A stretch of DNA of 5,146 nucleotides, taken from NCBI GenBank assembly GCA_013331575.1, contig DUGD01000065.1, positions 6,612 to 11,757 on the forward strand, in the 5' to 3' direction. Positions 4,609-5,146 of this stretch are shown here, one piece after another (position 1 is the stretch's first letter; the number at the start of each line of letters is the position of its first letter). Source of the DNA: Candidatus Woesearchaeota archaeon. GTDB taxonomy: Archaea; Nanobdellota; Nanobdellia; Woesearchaeales; UBA525. The notes under the pieces were generated by a model. It worked only from the letters and a program-made list of their open reading frames with translations, was not told the DNA's origin and did not search any database. A program made the position numbers and the translations under genes.

Positions 4609-5146
4609 CTAAAACCGTTTGAGGGCCTTCTCGATCTGTACGAGCGTCCCGGCACTTCCGACTGCTTCGTCAATGACGAGGAAGACCTCTGCCTTGCGCA
4701 GAACGGCCGGCGTCAACATCGGGCTGAGGAACTCCTGCCGCAGCACATCCGTCCCTTCCGTTGCCCGGGAGAATGAAGGCAAGACGATGAGCGATTTGCG
4801 GCCATGAGAAGCAAATAGGAAGCATTTTCCCGTCTCTTGCCGCAGACCATCAGAGAGGGCGAGCGCAGGGTGCTCGTGCCCGATGATGACTGTTTTCGCC
4901 CCTTTAAACGCTTGAGAACGGGGGAGCGTGTGTCCGTGACAGAAGAAGAAATCCCCTTCTAAGTACTCTTCAAACGATGCGAAACCCGCTCGTTTCAGTA
5001 TCGGCTCGAGCAACACATCGTGGTTTCCTCGCACCACGATGACCGACACACCTCTCTCCTGCAAGAACCGTAAGAGCTCCAGGACCGATCGTTCCTCTTG
5101 CTGGTTAATCGTCCCGAACTCATGCTTGAGGTCGCCATTGATGAGG
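4609..5146 (-). CDS. Archaeal SbcD/Mre11-related metallophosphoesterase, 5' end outside window
   Basis: This is a calcineurin-like phosphoesterase of the small archaeal group related to SbcD/Mre11 (TIGR00024-like). Such enzymes hydrolyse phosphoesters at a two-metal centre; the substrate of this group is not established. The frame is open to the window edge and gives the last 178 residues; family members are roughly 220-250, so the first metal motif (DxH) and the start are missing. Visible motifs, numbered from the first visible codon, are: NGDLKHEFG (3-11), supplying the metal-bridging Asp; VRGNHD (38-43); CHGH (69-72); and IGHEHP (88-93). Together these are the remaining metal ligands. The C-terminal segment LPSFSRATEGTDVLRQEFLS is also typical of the archaeal group. 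Because the frame enters from the edge, internal starts such as TTG at 5064 are not the real start. Confidence 0.9.
   Translation of the reverse strand, partial: LINGDLKHEFGTINQQEERSVLELLRFLQERGVSVIVVRGNHDVLLEPILKRAGFASFEEYLEGDFFFCHGHTLPRSQAFKGAKTVIIGHEHPALALSDGLRQETGKCFLFASHGRKSLIVLPSFSRATEGTDVLRQEFLSPMLTPAVLRKAEVFLVIDEAVGSAGTLVQIEKALKRF

Noticed and set aside
4392..4610. The structured block as a minus-strand 3' UTR element of the phosphoesterase
   Set aside because: Still possible for the last stem, but on the minus strand the two loops read TCGC and TTTC, which are not stable tetraloops. The plus strand gives GNRA loops and has a promoter.

Overview
The window is archaeal. Four lines of sequence evidence point the same way. 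(i) The left-edge gene is the archaeal/eukaryotic type of tRNA methylthiotransferase (e-MtaB signatures CKTKHARG and LTSEDVGAYG). (ii) There is an archaeal-type SepF. (iii) There is a single-domain ZPR1 zinc-finger protein and an archaeal SbcD/Mre11-related phosphoesterase. (iv) Gene starts sit about 25 nt downstream of TATA-like boxes, often leaderless, or behind GGAGG/GGTG ribosome-binding sites. Base composition is moderately GC-rich, with AT-rich islands at promoters and around one small ORF. I cannot place the lineage more finely.

Layout. Positions 1-958 (minus) hold the N-terminal 319 residues of the methylthiotransferase, whose 3' end lies outside the window. A 344-bp divergent spacer follows, with a promoter at each end. 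sepF (1303-1704, plus) comes next, followed by a T-rich terminator. A small, AT-richer ORF of unknown function lies at 1798-2136 (plus), and zpr1 at 2182-2802 (plus). An uncharacterised gene of about 451 codons (2803-4158, minus) meets zpr1 tail to tail with no base between the stop codons. A 450-bp spacer (4159-4608) follows. It holds the promoter of the 451-codon gene, an AT-rich plus-strand promoter-like block and a run of hairpins that looks like a non-coding RNA gene. At the right edge (4609-5146, minus) are the C-terminal 178 codons of the phosphoesterase.

Functions. SepF is the FtsZ membrane anchor. ZPR1 proteins bind translation factor EF1A, and the methylthiotransferase modifies tRNA position 37, so the left half serves cell division and translation. 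No operon longer than about two genes is evident; most genes have their own TATA-like element.

The least explained items are: the structured block at 4392-4600 with two GNRA-capped hairpins on the plus strand; the 451-residue protein, with three LAGLIDADG-like 'GF' motifs spaced 116-118 residues apart and no acidic residue where a nuclease needs one; and the duplicated translation-initiation region of sepF, which creates a six-codon overlapping upstream ORF.
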